Positions 45,087 to 54,703 are shown, counted from the first letter of the stretch. The stretch is DNA of 64,000 nucleotides from Bacillota bacterium (GCA_023391425.1 JAEWAX010000032.1:9635-73634), one strand, 5' to 3'. Numbers and translations: made by a program. The notes: generated by a model from the sequence alone, not told the origin.

Positions 45087-46610
45087 TTATTCATTATGCA
45101 ATGTAACTTCAATATTATCAACAACTATATCGTTAATTCCGTCACAAACTATGCATATTTTCCCTATATTTTGAGGTGTAAGAGTATGCTTTTGAAAAGA
45201 AAATTTATCTGCAATCATTACCTCATTATTATCCAGGTAAGAAACAAATACACTATAACTTTTAGTCTCTAGATCTACAAAAAGCCTCACCTTATAATTT
45301 TGTTGCTTTTTGTATTCTATCTTGTTTGAAGCTGAGTATACATCAGAATTTAGTGCATCAAAATAACCTTCTGTATTTAATCTTATTTGAATTGGTAAAT
45401 CATATACTGCCGTTACAAGAGTTTGCCCATCTGTAAATCCTATTAAATAATTTATTCTTTCAGTCATTACAACAACTTCAAATGTTATCTCCATTTTACC
45501 AAAATAAGTTTTACCAAGTTCATATGTAGAATTACTATAATGTCCATTGCTGTGCATCCCTGTCTTGGTATCTGGTAATGACTTGTTAAAATTATCTTCA
45601 AGCTCAATTATCATTTCTTTCAGCATAGATGTTTCTTCACTTACCGACTTATCTATAAATGCTATTATCTCATCAAGTATATGCTTTTTACGTGTTATCA
45701 TATATTTTATGAACTTAAACTTAATACCAGCATATATTTCCGCTAAACTAACAAAATAAGCATAATATTTGCTATCTACTTGGAGATAGCCATTCTCCTC
45801 CATATATTTTATCCTTAACGCCATTAAATTCTTATGCTCATAAAGGATAACTATAGGTTTTATCGAATTCCAAGTCCACCCGTTTTTGTGTATAGTTTCT
45901 AAATACAATTTATATGGGGCATAAATGTCCGTACCAAAATATAAATTACGTCCACCATTAAACTCTAAATTATATCTTAATGAAGAATTTTCTGCATAAA
46001 CGTATTCTTTTAATTGCTTAATAACAGCTAGTATATCAAATTCATATTTCTTTCGTTCGGTATCAAATTTTAGTAAATATATTTTGTTTAGCCCTTGATA
46101 ATAGTTTTTTACATTATTTATATAGGCTTGCTCAATTTCTAAAAAACTAATTTTAGTATAAGAATATTGCATATTCCTATCATATCCAGCTGTGTAGAAG
46201 CATTGTTCTTTGTCATCATATCCATATATAAAATTAATATGATTAAAATGAGTATTTTGATATGCCCACCTATCAATTATATAAAACTCATCTAAATATA
46301 TTGTTATATAATTTTCTAAATCAATAGCATCTTTAATAAACTTTATAATATCGCTTCCAAATAGAGCTAGAGTATCTCTATGAATCATCTGATAGTCAAT
46401 CAAAGGGTTTCTTGTATCCCATATACTACTTGAAGCATCTGTATTATAAAATCTTACAGGATCGTATATACTATTTTCATCAAAATGTAATTGAATAAAA
46501 TTACAGTAAAACCATTCCCATGCAAAATCATAATTTAATACAATTGATAAAGGATATGCATTATCTGGATAACATTTAATTGGAGGATCGGTAATTTTTA
46601 AAACTTTCAT
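45087..46610 (-). CDS. BtrH-like protein with C-terminal lectin-like domain
   Basis: 507 aa. Residues 1-330 are the homologue of the 344-aa protein at 31470-32504, here with Cys in IKCYPDNAYPLSIV and His in THFNHINFIYG, as expected for a papain-like pair of BtrH N-terminal proteins. BtrH-type and the related closthioamide enzymes use this fold to transfer acyl groups or form amides from carrier proteins. Residues about 335-507 form a second, beta-rich domain (FGKMEITFEVVVMTERINYLIGFTDG, NYKVRLFVDLETKSYSVFVSY), similar to concanavalin/laminin-G-like sugar-binding folds. No signal peptide. Upstream of the GT2 and UGM-like genes on the same strand. Family call from memory; function open. Confidence 0.55.
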   Translation of the reverse strand: MKVLKITDPPIKCYPDNAYPLSIVLNYDFAWEWFYCNFIQLHFDENSIYDPVRFYNTDASSSIWDTRNPLIDYQMIHRDTLALFGSDIIKFIKDAIDLENYITIYLDEFYIIDRWAYQNTHFNHINFIYGYDDKEQCFYTAGYDRNMQYSYTKISFLEIEQAYINNVKNYYQGLNKIYLLKFDTERKKYEFDILAVIKQLKEYVYAENSSLRYNLEFNGGRNLYFGTDIYAPYKLYLETIHKNGWTWNSIKPIVILYEHKNLMALRIKYMEENGYLQVDSKYYAYFVSLAEIYAGIKFKFIKYMITRKKHILDEIIAFIDKSVSEETSMLKEMIIELEDNFNKSLPDTKTGMHSNGHYSNSTYELGKTYFGKMEITFEVVVMTERINYLIGFTDGQTLVTAVYDLPIQIRLNTEGYFDALNSDVYSASNKIEYKKQQNYKVRLFVDLETKSYSVFVSYLDNNEVMIADKFSFQKHTLTPQNIGKICIVCDGINDIVVDNIEVTLHNE

Positions 46611-46958
46611 TTTTATTTAAATCCTTTCTTATGCAAATTCGCAAGTTAGCATTATATTAATTCCCCTTAATCCTATAAAATCTTATACTAAATCTCCAGA
46701 ATAAATTACTTTACTGTATCCTAAGAATACATAACCTGACTTCATTAGTTTCCAGGTCAATAAGATTACTAATAAATATTATCAATGAGTAGTTCAACGT
46801 TTTGAGACCCCTACAAACGTATCCTATTAGTTTATTACATATATGCTTAAGTCTATTAATATTTTGGGTTTGAATTTTGGAATGAAATTTTAATAAATTT
46901 AGAGATATTAATAGCTTAGTAGCATTTATTATAATAAAAATAGTTTGGAGTGATTAAT

Positions 46959-47006
46959 TTGGATAAATTACATGCCGATAGTTTCGCAAAGCTCCTAGGA
47001 TTTTAA
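46959..47006 (+). CDS. Possible 15-aa peptide
   Basis: TTG start 8 nt after GGAG, TATAAT at 46930-46935, product MDKLHADSFAKLLGF. It could be a peptide gene or the first codons of a deleted one. No family recognised. The rest of 46611-47394 is AT-rich and holds nothing else I can name except the hairpin at 47172. Confidence 0.2.
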   Translation: MDKLHADSFAKLLGF

Positions 47007-47171
47007 CAACTCTTATAAAATTAATTGATTTTCTCCTGTTATTTTATTTCCTCTCTTTTCCATTTTTGTTGCTACATGTTTTATTTTACAATAAATAAAC
47101 ATATTTTTCAACATTTAACATTCGATTAATTTTTACAATATATTTTAAAAAATAACTTAGAGTTTTAAAAA

Positions 47172-47202
47172 AGGACACATTGAACCTTTTTCAATCTGTC
47201 CT
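47172..47202 (-). terminator. Hairpin with T-run on the minus strand
   Basis: 12-bp arms with one mismatch (47172-47183, 47191-47202), loop ACCTTTT; the minus-strand side ends CCTTTTTTTAAA. No minus-strand gene was found upstream of it. Confidence 0.4.
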
Positions 47203-47394
47203 TCTGAATCATATGTATTATTTCAATTTCTGATTGTTTCTCATCACTTTCAAAACTCTCTATCCCAGCTAGAATTACTTTAATCTGAACATAAATTTTC
47301 ACTGCTCAAGCAAATTATTATTTTGAAGATTACTAATTAATAAATACTTCTCTTTAAGGAAAATATAAAATTAGTTTCTTTGGAGGTGAAGTCC

Positions 47395-47880
47395 ATGAAA
47401 AAAATGCTAATAGTTGCTTCTATAACATTTATTTTAGTATTATCAGTGAGTACGTCTATGGTATCAAGTAGAAACTCTAATTTGCCTAGAGCAGAAGTTC
47501 AATTTGGTTCGGAAAATAGCCAAATTATAACTAAAGAATCAAAAGAGCAATTATATTATGACTTATTTATTACTATGCTATATCCATATGTCGAAAAATC
47601 AATAGATAATTATTATGATGAATATATGACATATCTGCCTAGCGAAGCACCTTATTCATACAAGTTTATTAAAATCGAAAAGACTCCTGAATTAAATTAT
47701 TCGTTTACAATAGTTCTAGAAGTGCAACCATATGTTGGTCCTCATTTAAGTGTTGGACGTGACAGGATTACTTTTACTATAGATATAAATGGTGTTAAGG
47801 TAAAAAAATTTGAACATCTTGAAAGTTATGAACTTCCCCCAAATTATCAAAATATTATTAAGAAGAAGTTGCCTGAATAG
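47395..47880 (+). CDS. Secreted DUF3888-like protein
   Basis: 161 aa from ATG 47395 (GGAGG, 8-nt spacer; the in-frame TTG at 47380 lies on the SD itself). Signal peptide MKKMLIVASITFILVLSVST. The mature part matches the DUF3888 pattern: KEQLYYDLFITMLYPYVEKSIDNYYDEY, then ITFTIDINGVKVKKFEH. These small exported proteins of Firmicutes have no known function. Stands alone, with a terminator shared with the convergent VOC gene. Confidence 0.72.
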   Translation: MKKMLIVASITFILVLSVSTSMVSSRNSNLPRAEVQFGSENSQIITKESKEQLYYDLFITMLYPYVEKSIDNYYDEYMTYLPSEAPYSYKFIKIEKTPELNYSFTIVLEVQPYVGPHLSVGRDRITFTIDINGVKVKKFEHLESYELPPNYQNIIKKKLPE

Positions 47881-47987
47881 TTAAATTATTTCTCTAATAT
47901 ACTCACATAAGAACTCTAAATCAACTCGGTGATATAATTCCACAGAAAATAATATTTAGTAATTGCAATTTTTAGCTTGTGTGCACA

Positions 47988-48019
47988 AAAGAGGTGACGA
48001 ACGAATTCGCCACCTCTTT
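47988..48019. terminator. Bidirectional terminator between convergent genes
   Basis: 9-bp arms AAAGAGGTG / CACCTCTTT (47988-47996, 48011-48019) plus an inner CGAA/TTCG extension. Sits between the ends of the DUF3888-like gene and the VOC gene. Confidence 0.6.
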
Positions 48020-48021
48020 CA

Positions 48022-48483
48022 TTATTTATACTGCTCTTTCACCTCAACTAAAACTCCAAGCACTTTTGATGTGTCAAAATATTCATACGCCTCATAGCCC
48101 TTTTCGTGTTTAAAAAGTGAATCAAACCCTGTATTTTTCATAGTTTCTTCGTCCTCTTCTAAAGGTCCGTCTGACAACAAACAAATTGAGCATATTGACG
48201 TGCCGTGTTCTTTTAACCAAGTTGCCCAAGGGTCATTATTTCCTAGAGGCTGGATAATTTCAAACCAGAAATTATCGCTGAAAACACTCTCTACCTTCAT
48301 TGGGGTATCAGTGATGTCGGCACCTTTATACTTCATAAAAGGTGTTCTTACCTCTTTATGCTCTGTATTGTGCTCTGCAGGCTCTTTCCCTGTGCCTAGC
48401 AAAGTTTTATATGCAGAAACTGTTTTTTCTAAATCGTCTGTTACGACAATAACCTTAACTATATTCGTTGATGATAATGCCAT
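48022..48483 (-). CDS. VOC-family (glyoxalase-like) protein
   Basis: 153 aa, two beta-alpha-beta-beta-beta units: VKVIVVTDDLEKTVSAYKTLLG and the C-terminal half with YEYFDTSKVLGVLVEVKE ending in the Glu-containing strand. Relative of the VOC protein at 55563-56027 (FWFEIIQPLGNNDPWATWLKEHG compared with LQLELIQPNEEPSTWRNYLDEKG), so the locus carries a diverged pair. VOC enzymes use a metal site for isomerase, epimerase or lyase reactions. SD AAAGGGAG. Last gene of the cluster, 38 bp after the SDR gene. Confidence 0.8.
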   Translation of the reverse strand: MALSSTNIVKVIVVTDDLEKTVSAYKTLLGTGKEPAEHNTEHKEVRTPFMKYKGADITDTPMKVESVFSDNFWFEIIQPLGNNDPWATWLKEHGTSICSICLLSDGPLEEDEETMKNTGFDSLFKHEKGYEAYEYFDTSKVLGVLVEVKEQYK

Positions 48484-48521
48484 TTTTTTCTCCCTTTTAT
48501 TATTTATTAATATCTATTTAT

Positions 48522-49265
48522 TTATCTGTTGGTGAAACCGCCATCAGCAATAATTTCAGCACCTGTCACATAAGAAGATTCGTCAGAGGCTAAGAACAAT
48601 GCAACCGCCGCAATCTCGCTAGGCTTTCCGATATGCCCTATAGGAAGCTGCGAAACTATATTGTTTCGTATTTCGTCATCGCCATGCACAAAATCTGTAA
48701 ACGCCTTTGTTTCCGTTGGACCAGGGCTTATAGCATTTGCTCTGATACCCTTTTCTGCAAGCTCTCCTGTGAACGAACGTGCCATAGACCTGACCGCTGC
48801 TTTCGCCGCATTATAGACAATGGCGTTTTTCCCACCCTGAAAACCTGCAATTGATGATATTAGAACAATTGAAGATTTATCAGACATAAAAGGAATTAAC
48901 TTCTGCACCGTGAAAAAAGCTGAAAAAACATTAAGGTCCATTGTCAAATGAAACTCCTCAGGTGTGATTTCTGGAATCGGGTTTTGTGGTCCGTTACCAA
49001 CAATCGGTAACACCGCCTTTAATTTACGCCCTGTCTTTTTGACCGATTCTGCTATTTTTTCCAAATCTTTTATATCTGTCGCGTCAACTTTTATGATGTC
49101 AATAACCTGGCTGTTTCCCTCATATATTTTTTTTGAGGTTTCAACATCAAAATCAGCCACAATCAAATCTGCACCTTCTATTATAAAACGTTCTGCGATT
49201 GCTCTGCCAATTCCATTCGCCGCACCCGTGATGACGCACAATTCTTTATCCAATAATTTACTCAT
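48522..49265 (-). CDS. Short-chain dehydrogenase/reductase
   Basis: 247 aa from ATG 49265 (MSKLLDKELCVITGAANG), with GGGGG just before; the longer frame to 49379 has a non-conserved head. Classical SDR: TGAANGIG cofactor loop, IVLISSIAG with the catalytic Ser, YNAAKAAV (YxxxK), and C-terminal VTGAEIIADGGFTNR. The Asp in VADFDVET suggests NAD(H). Acts in the cytosol on a sugar or polyol by context. About 185 bp after the GH43 gene, 38 bp before the VOC gene. Confidence 0.9.
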   Translation of the reverse strand: MSKLLDKELCVITGAANGIGRAIAERFIIEGADLIVADFDVETSKKIYEGNSQVIDIIKVDATDIKDLEKIAESVKKTGRKLKAVLPIVGNGPQNPIPEITPEEFHLTMDLNVFSAFFTVQKLIPFMSDKSSIVLISSIAGFQGGKNAIVYNAAKAAVRSMARSFTGELAEKGIRANAISPGPTETKAFTDFVHGDDEIRNNIVSQLPIGHIGKPSEIAAVALFLASDESSYVTGAEIIADGGFTNR

Positions 49266-49449
49266 AAAAACCCCCATTTCGCCGCTACCGCCGGCGGTAC
49301 AAATAGTTATGAAAAAATGGTGTGCGGTTTTCGCCATTTGGTTATTATTATATTGAGGAGAAGATATACTATAAAGCACGGTGAGGTGAGTCGTAGACTA
49401 CTCTTCTCATCTTAAATCAGTATAAAAATAACCATGTTAACCAATTACG

Positions 49450-51060
49450 CTAAACTATATACTCAAAAAACTCAAATGTAGCTTTTGAATCGTAGCCAGA
49501 ATAATCAACTGCAGCCAAGCCCACAAATGCTCCCGTGAAAAAGCCACCATAATGAGAATTCACATAATCATCAGACAAAATCATTGCATCAAGTTTAACA
49601 GGCACTTTGATCCAATTTTTTCCGTCAAATGAATATTCATAAAAATAGTCCAAATGATCAACAACTGTCTTGAACCAAACCCACTCCGTACCCTCAGGAA
49701 TCCTCACAGCGTTTTCTTTTAAAACAGAAGAGTATTTGCTATTGTCGCATTCTGCAACTTCTATAACATCATTACGCTCATCATCTTTTGTGATAAAAAT
49801 CCATGACCAATGCTCGCTGTTATAATAATTTACAAGACCAGCCATTGCCTGATAGCTATATGGGATAAATTTCACCTTTGTCACAGCTGAAAATCCAAAA
49901 TCTTTCCACCTTCTGGCAATAAACGACTGATTGAACTTGTTTGAAAGTGAACCATGCCCTATCAGTTCAAGTTTTCCGCCTCCAACCTTTCCCATTTTTT
50001 CAGAAAAAGGAACCCTTAAAGTATTCCACTCACCGCCAAGCTTATCCGATGAAAAATCATCAAAAACAGCATTGGTTTCAGGTGCCTCAGTTAATATGGC
50101 ATCTTTTGGGGCATCAACCTCTTTCAAACCGCCATGCCCACCTACAACTCTTGGCCAACGTTCATCATCCCAATAAACTTTCTGAATACTTGTTTCACGC
50201 CCAAGCGTACACCAGCCTCTTGGGTCATAAATATTCTCGGTCGAATGGTGAAGAGGCCTGGCGCAAAGTGAGGCATAATACCATTCGCCAGAAGGGGTTT
50301 CGACAAGCGAACCATGCCCTTGCTTTTGAAGATAGTGGTCCGGTGTATCAAAGTTGGTTATAAATGGTCCGTTCGGCTCAGTTTCATAAGGTCCCCATAC
50401 ATTCTTTGAGCGAGCAACAATTTCTTGGTGCGTCCAAATTGTGCCGCCTTGTGCTGCAAATATATAATAGTATCCATTAATTTTATATATGTGCGGTCCT
50501 TCAACTGTCTTCACATCGGTACCATTGTATACAATTTTTGCGGTCTCTGGTTTCAGCCTCTTATTAGCCACATCGTATTCAGTTAAAGTAAGCCCATTGA
50601 ATGGGTTGTTATACTCACGGTGATCCCAAGTTTGTTGAATGAGATATTTTTTCCCGTCATCATCATGAAAAAGAGACGGGTCAAAACCAACGCCGTTTAG
50701 CTTGATAGGTTTGCACCAAGGACCTTTTATATCATCCGCAATTGTCAGATAATTGTACATATCTTTGAATGCACCGTCTATAACTTTTACATCAGTATAA
50801 ATAAGCCAAAACTTTCCGTCAGCATAGGACAAATCAGGTGCCCAAATACCACCAGAGCAAGGGTTGCCTTTCATATCAAGCAACTCCACGCTGTCAAGAA
50901 CAGATGTGGTCAAATTCCAATGCACAAGGTCTTTAGATTCATGAACCCTGACGCCAGGAAACCACTCAAACGTAGAAGATGCAATATAATAAGTGTCGTC
51001 TACCCTAATCATTGACGGGTCACCATGAAAACCCGTAAGAACTGGATTTATAATTTTCAT
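49450..51060 (-). CDS. GH43 beta-xylosidase (subfamily 11-like)
   Basis: 536 aa, the usual length for GH43_11 xylosidases. N-terminal five-bladed propeller (about 1-320): the general-base Asp in NPVLTGFHGDPSMIRVDDTYY, the pKa-modulating Asp in VGFDPSLFHDDDGKKYL and the acid Glu in VEGPHIYKINGYYY. C-terminal beta-sandwich (about 330-536, NVFDDFSSDKLGGEWNTLR and FTGAFVGLAAVDYSGY). No signal peptide, so it cleaves imported xylo-oligosaccharides or arabinoxylan fragments in the cytosol. Follows the importer and tautomerase genes in the same direction; partner of the GH120 gene at 59025. Confidence 0.93.
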   Translation of the reverse strand: MKIINPVLTGFHGDPSMIRVDDTYYIASSTFEWFPGVRVHESKDLVHWNLTTSVLDSVELLDMKGNPCSGGIWAPDLSYADGKFWLIYTDVKVIDGAFKDMYNYLTIADDIKGPWCKPIKLNGVGFDPSLFHDDDGKKYLIQQTWDHREYNNPFNGLTLTEYDVANKRLKPETAKIVYNGTDVKTVEGPHIYKINGYYYIFAAQGGTIWTHQEIVARSKNVWGPYETEPNGPFITNFDTPDHYLQKQGHGSLVETPSGEWYYASLCARPLHHSTENIYDPRGWCTLGRETSIQKVYWDDERWPRVVGGHGGLKEVDAPKDAILTEAPETNAVFDDFSSDKLGGEWNTLRVPFSEKMGKVGGGKLELIGHGSLSNKFNQSFIARRWKDFGFSAVTKVKFIPYSYQAMAGLVNYYNSEHWSWIFITKDDERNDVIEVAECDNSKYSSVLKENAVRIPEGTEWVWFKTVVDHLDYFYEYSFDGKNWIKVPVKLDAMILSDDYVNSHYGGFFTGAFVGLAAVDYSGYDSKATFEFFEYIV

Positions 51061-51138
51061 AATGTTTCTCCTTTAAGATCTACCCAGCGAAAATTCTTTT
51101 TTTACATTTTCCATAACTTTACATGAACCCTTCTGTAA

Positions 51139-51504
51139 TCAAACTTCTCTTTCACCAAGCGACCAATTTTCAGCACTGTTTTCAACAACACAAACTAAAA
51201 TATCATCACGCCTGATTCCAATGTCAACAAGCCTCTTCGTTAGTTCCTTATATGTTTTTTTCTTTTGTTCAAGTGAAAACATACTAACCATTGTAATTCT
51301 TATGATTATCAAATCGTGTCTATCACGATTGTCATAGGTTGGTGAAAAAATAATCTCCCCTTCATCATGCGGTCTAAACACTTGGAAAAGATCAGTTGTA
51401 TCCATACCTAGACCTGCAACCAGCGAATTATGAATTGCACTTGATATTTCTTTTCCTTTATCCTTAAACACTGACCTCTTTAAGTCAACTTGAATAAACG
51501 GCAT
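51139..51504 (-). CDS. Tautomerase-family protein
   Basis: 121 aa, SD GAAGGAG. Pro2 directly after Met (MPFIQVDL), the catalytic base once Met is removed, followed by a beta-alpha-beta unit and a C-terminal half with TKRLVDIGIRRDDILVCVVENSAENWSLGE, as in Tautomerase_2 proteins. Catalyses keto-enol or related proton shifts on small ketoacids. Between the ABC permease and GH43 genes, so a sugar-acid intermediate is the likely substrate. Exact reaction unknown. Confidence 0.82.
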   Translation of the reverse strand: MPFIQVDLKRSVFKDKGKEISSAIHNSLVAGLGMDTTDLFQVFRPHDEGEIIFSPTYDNRDRHDLIIIRITMVSMFSLEQKKKTYKELTKRLVDIGIRRDDILVCVVENSAENWSLGEREV

Positions 51505-51545
51505 ATTTATCTCCTTCTTTTCGCTAATATTCTGCTCTTGTTAAA

Positions 51546-52334
51546 TTATTTTAGAGCACCAGCACTCATGCCTTTTTCAAAATTCTTCTGCATGAACAAA
51601 TAAACAATAATCTCAGGAATTGCAGTGAGTACAGCTGCCGCTAATATCTTCGTCTGGTCATTTGTAAACTCACCTTGGAAGTATTGTGGAAGCAGCGTTA
51701 CCGTCTGCATATCCGGGCTTTGCAAGAACAAAAGTGGCATGAGATATGTGTTCCATGAGTTGATGAGTGTCAAAACAATAATTGATGATGCAATTGGCTT
51801 TGTAAGCGGAAGGATGACATACCAAAACGTCAAAAATATACTCGCACCGTCAATTTTTGCTGCCTCCATTAACTCGTTAGGAATTCCATTGTCAAAATTT
51901 CTAGTAAGTAGAATTGTAAATGGCAGTTGTAATGCTGCAATAGGTAAAATTACAGCCAAGAAGGTGTTAAAAAGATGCATCTTTTGGAATGTTACAAACA
52001 AAGGCGACAACAAAATTACTTCAGGTAAAGTTAATGCAATAAGAATCAACCAAAAGAACACTTCTTTTCCAAAAATATGTAATTTTGCAAATCCAAAGCC
52101 AGCTGTCATACTGAATAAATAAACCAACAAAATTACGCTAAATGATATGATGAATGAATTTCTAAAATAGATTGGAACTACGCCTGTATCCCAAACCGCC
52201 TTATAATTTAAAAACCCTGTTCCACCGATAGAGCCGAGAAACATTTGAACAAGTGGAATCGCATAAGGTATCGTTAGTATCAGTAGAATGATTTGCAAAA
52301 CGACTTTACTTTTTAAACTTCTAATTTCAAACAT
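51546..52334 (-). CDS. ABC sugar transporter permease, MalG type
   Basis: 262 aa, six membrane segments, with the EAA loop EAAKIDGASIFLTFWYVILPLTKP that docks the ATPase. Starts 1 bp after the MalF-type gene stop, so one operon. Transports oligosaccharides with the solute-binding protein at 53301. No ATPase gene is in the cluster; a shared MsmX-type ATPase encoded elsewhere is the usual solution. Confidence 0.93.
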   Translation of the reverse strand: MFEIRSLKSKVVLQIILLILTIPYAIPLVQMFLGSIGGTGFLNYKAVWDTGVVPIYFRNSFIISFSVILLVYLFSMTAGFGFAKLHIFGKEVFFWLILIALTLPEVILLSPLFVTFQKMHLFNTFLAVILPIAALQLPFTILLTRNFDNGIPNELMEAAKIDGASIFLTFWYVILPLTKPIASSIIVLTLINSWNTYLMPLLFLQSPDMQTVTLLPQYFQGEFTNDQTKILAAAVLTAIPEIIVYLFMQKNFEKGMSAGALK

Positions 52335-52335
52335 T

Positions 52336-53229
52336 TTATTTCTCGTCTCCTTTATTAACCTTATTTATAAGTATTGCACCGCAGAATGCAAGTACAAGGA
52401 GCATTACTGATATTGCAGCTGCATAGCCAAGATGAGATTGCCTTATCCCCTGCCTATAAATATACGTACCTAAAAATTCTGTTGCGTGATTTGGGCCACC
52501 AGTTGTAATCAGATAAGGAATATCAAATGTTTTCAAAGCGCCTATGATTCCAAGCATTCCAAGAGAAACTGTCGTGCCTTTGCAGTTTGGTAATACAATA
52601 TTCAATAAAGTTCTAAAGTTTCCCGCTCCATCTAAGTACGATGCCTCAAGTATTTCTTTATCTATTTGGCTCATTACCGCATAATATAGAATGAAACTCA
52701 TTCCTGTGAACTCCCAAATCGCAACAATCATGAGAATGAAAAGTGCCGAATTTGGATTTGCCAACCAATCAACAGTTATGCCTAAATGAAGTGTGTCAAA
52801 TATATCTTGCAGAATTCCCTGAGGAGAGAACAACAATCTAAACACTGGCGCCATAGTCGCTGGTGCTAATATTGTTGGTATAAAAATCAAGCACTTGTGC
52901 AATGTAGCAAGCTTTACTTTTGTATGCAAAATTGCGGCAAATATAAAACCTAAAAAGTTTTGAATTAAAAATGTAAAAATAAAATAAACAATTGTGTTTT
53001 TTATAGCTTTCCAAAAAACCCAGTCAGAAAAAAGTGCCTTAGTATAATTACTTATCCCCACTTTTGTCTGAATTGGATCAAGCCCATTCCAATCTAAAGT
53101 AGACAGCTTGAATGTATAGAATATTGAATAATATATGATACCTACAATAAAAACAAATGCTGGAAGAATCCACAGAAACCCGTTTATATTCGTGGATCTC
53201 AATGTTTTATCATTTTTCATGTTTTTCAT
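52336..53229 (-). CDS. ABC sugar transporter permease, MalF type
   Basis: 297 aa from ATG 53229 (MKNMKNDKTLRS), chosen because GAGGAG lies 10 nt before; 7 codons shorter than the open frame. Six membrane segments and the EAA loop LEASYLDGAGNFRTLLNIVLPNCK. Partner of the MalG-type protein. Typical for CUT1 transporters of oligosaccharides. Confidence 0.92.
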   Translation of the reverse strand: MKNMKNDKTLRSTNINGFLWILPAFVFIVGIIYYSIFYTFKLSTLDWNGLDPIQTKVGISNYTKALFSDWVFWKAIKNTIVYFIFTFLIQNFLGFIFAAILHTKVKLATLHKCLIFIPTILAPATMAPVFRLLFSPQGILQDIFDTLHLGITVDWLANPNSALFILMIVAIWEFTGMSFILYYAVMSQIDKEILEASYLDGAGNFRTLLNIVLPNCKGTTVSLGMLGIIGALKTFDIPYLITTGGPNHATEFLGTYIYRQGIRQSHLGYAAAISVMLLVLAFCGAILINKVNKGDEK

Positions 53230-53300
53230 GTTTATACTTCTCCTCAACACTAAATGGTAGGGGCACTATAAGAAATAGGCCCCTATAAAAATATTATCTC

Positions 53301-54659
53301 TTACTTACTATCAGCTTGAGTCTCTGCAAGTTGAGCAGCACCATCTTTAGGAGTGATAGTTCCTCCTGCCACTCCAGCCAATACATCCATCATTTTTTGG
53401 TTCATATCTGCATTTATTTCTGCAAAACGAGGGTTATCACTACTTTCCATTGATTTTTCAATGTATTTTTTGATTGCTTCGTTTTGTTTCTCAGGATTTA
53501 CAAGTTTTACTTTGTCCCAATTCGGAGTTGCTGATTTTAGAGAAGGAACAACGTTTAAAGAATCTGCAATCATCTGTTGACCACTCTGAGAGGTTCCAAG
53601 CCAGACAGCAAATGTAGTTGCAGCCTTAATATTCTTTGATGTTGCAGACACTGCGGTTGAATAGTCTAAATCGCCAAACATAGATCCTGTATTTCCTGTT
53701 CCAGCAATATCAGGGAAATCAATTGGAATCATTGTGAACGGCTTTTCTTTTGAAGATGCAGCCTCAATAGAAGCCTTCATAGTATCAGGCAAAGTGTTTG
53801 ATGTATACCAAGACCCCATCATAACCATAGCAGCCTTTTGAGACATAAATAAATTGTTTGCTTCTGGATATTGTTTAAGTCCAAGAGCACCCTTTTGCAT
53901 TATTCCGTCATCAAACAGCGCTTTCCATAGTTCTAATGATTTGACAATTGAGTCATCAGTCCATTCAACTTCACCTCTTGCTGCTTTTGTAAAAGTACCA
54001 GGGCTTACATTATCAGCGATTGCATGGAAAGTGTCCATGTTAAATGCACCTTGACCTGCTCCCTGCACAAAACCATCGATACCATGTTCTTTAAAGACTT
54101 TACAAGCCTCTTTCCACTCTTCTAAATTAGTAGGAACTTTTACATTATATTTATCAAAAAGATCTTTGTTAATCCAGAGATTTCCTGAATATACAGTTCC
54201 GACACCAAGTGCTTTCAACTGACCATTGACAGTCATTGTGGTGATTGATGCCTCGTTGAGCTTGTCTTTATAATTATCGCCTAGAGCCTTTTTTACAGCA
54301 TCAGTCAAGTCAATTGCTTGTCCTCCAAAAACTTTAACGCCGCCATTTCCTGAACCCGCTGAAACCTCAAAAGCATCAACACCCCCGCCATTTGCTAAAG
54401 CCGGTTTGATAGCCGCGTCATAATCATCTATTGATGTTTGTTTCCACGTAACTTTTATGTTTGGATATTCTTTGTTAAATTCTGAAATATATTGTTCATT
54501 AGTTGGGGAACCCGGCGTCCACCCCCACCAAACCACTTCGCCTGACGTTTCAGTGGAAGTATCTTCTGTCTTTTTACTGCCGCCACATCCTGCTAGCACA
54601 GTCGTCATCATAACCATTAAAGCAACTAAGATCACTACTAAAACTCTTGTCTTTTTCAT
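53301..54659 (-). CDS. ABC sugar-binding lipoprotein
   Basis: 452 aa, SD AAAGGAGAG. Signal sequence with lipobox LAGC, then a typical CUT1 binding-protein fold: EVVWWGWTPGSPTNEQYISEFNKEYPNIKVTW, the LWINKDLFDKYNVKVPTNLEEWKEACK segment and AAMVMMGSWYTSNT. Binds oligosaccharide at the cell surface and passes it to the MalF/MalG permeases. Given GH43 and GH120 xylosidases, xylo-oligosaccharides are the best guess. Located just upstream of both permease genes. Confidence 0.93.
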   Translation of the reverse strand: MKKTRVLVVILVALMVMMTTVLAGCGGSKKTEDTSTETSGEVVWWGWTPGSPTNEQYISEFNKEYPNIKVTWKQTSIDDYDAAIKPALANGGGVDAFEVSAGSGNGGVKVFGGQAIDLTDAVKKALGDNYKDKLNEASITTMTVNGQLKALGVGTVYSGNLWINKDLFDKYNVKVPTNLEEWKEACKVFKEHGIDGFVQGAGQGAFNMDTFHAIADNVSPGTFTKAARGEVEWTDDSIVKSLELWKALFDDGIMQKGALGLKQYPEANNLFMSQKAAMVMMGSWYTSNTLPDTMKASIEAASSKEKPFTMIPIDFPDIAGTGNTGSMFGDLDYSTAVSATSKNIKAATTFAVWLGTSQSGQQMIADSLNVVPSLKSATPNWDKVKLVNPEKQNEAIKKYIEKSMESSDNPRFAEINADMNQKMMDVLAGVAGGTITPKDGAAQLAETQADSK

Positions 54660-54703
54660 TTAACCCTCTCCTTTAAATTATTATTATCCACTGTATATAA
54701 CGC

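Noticed and set aside
51625..52122. 165-aa frame opposite the MalG-type permease
   Set aside because: Antisense shadow; composition mirrors the membrane protein on the other strand.
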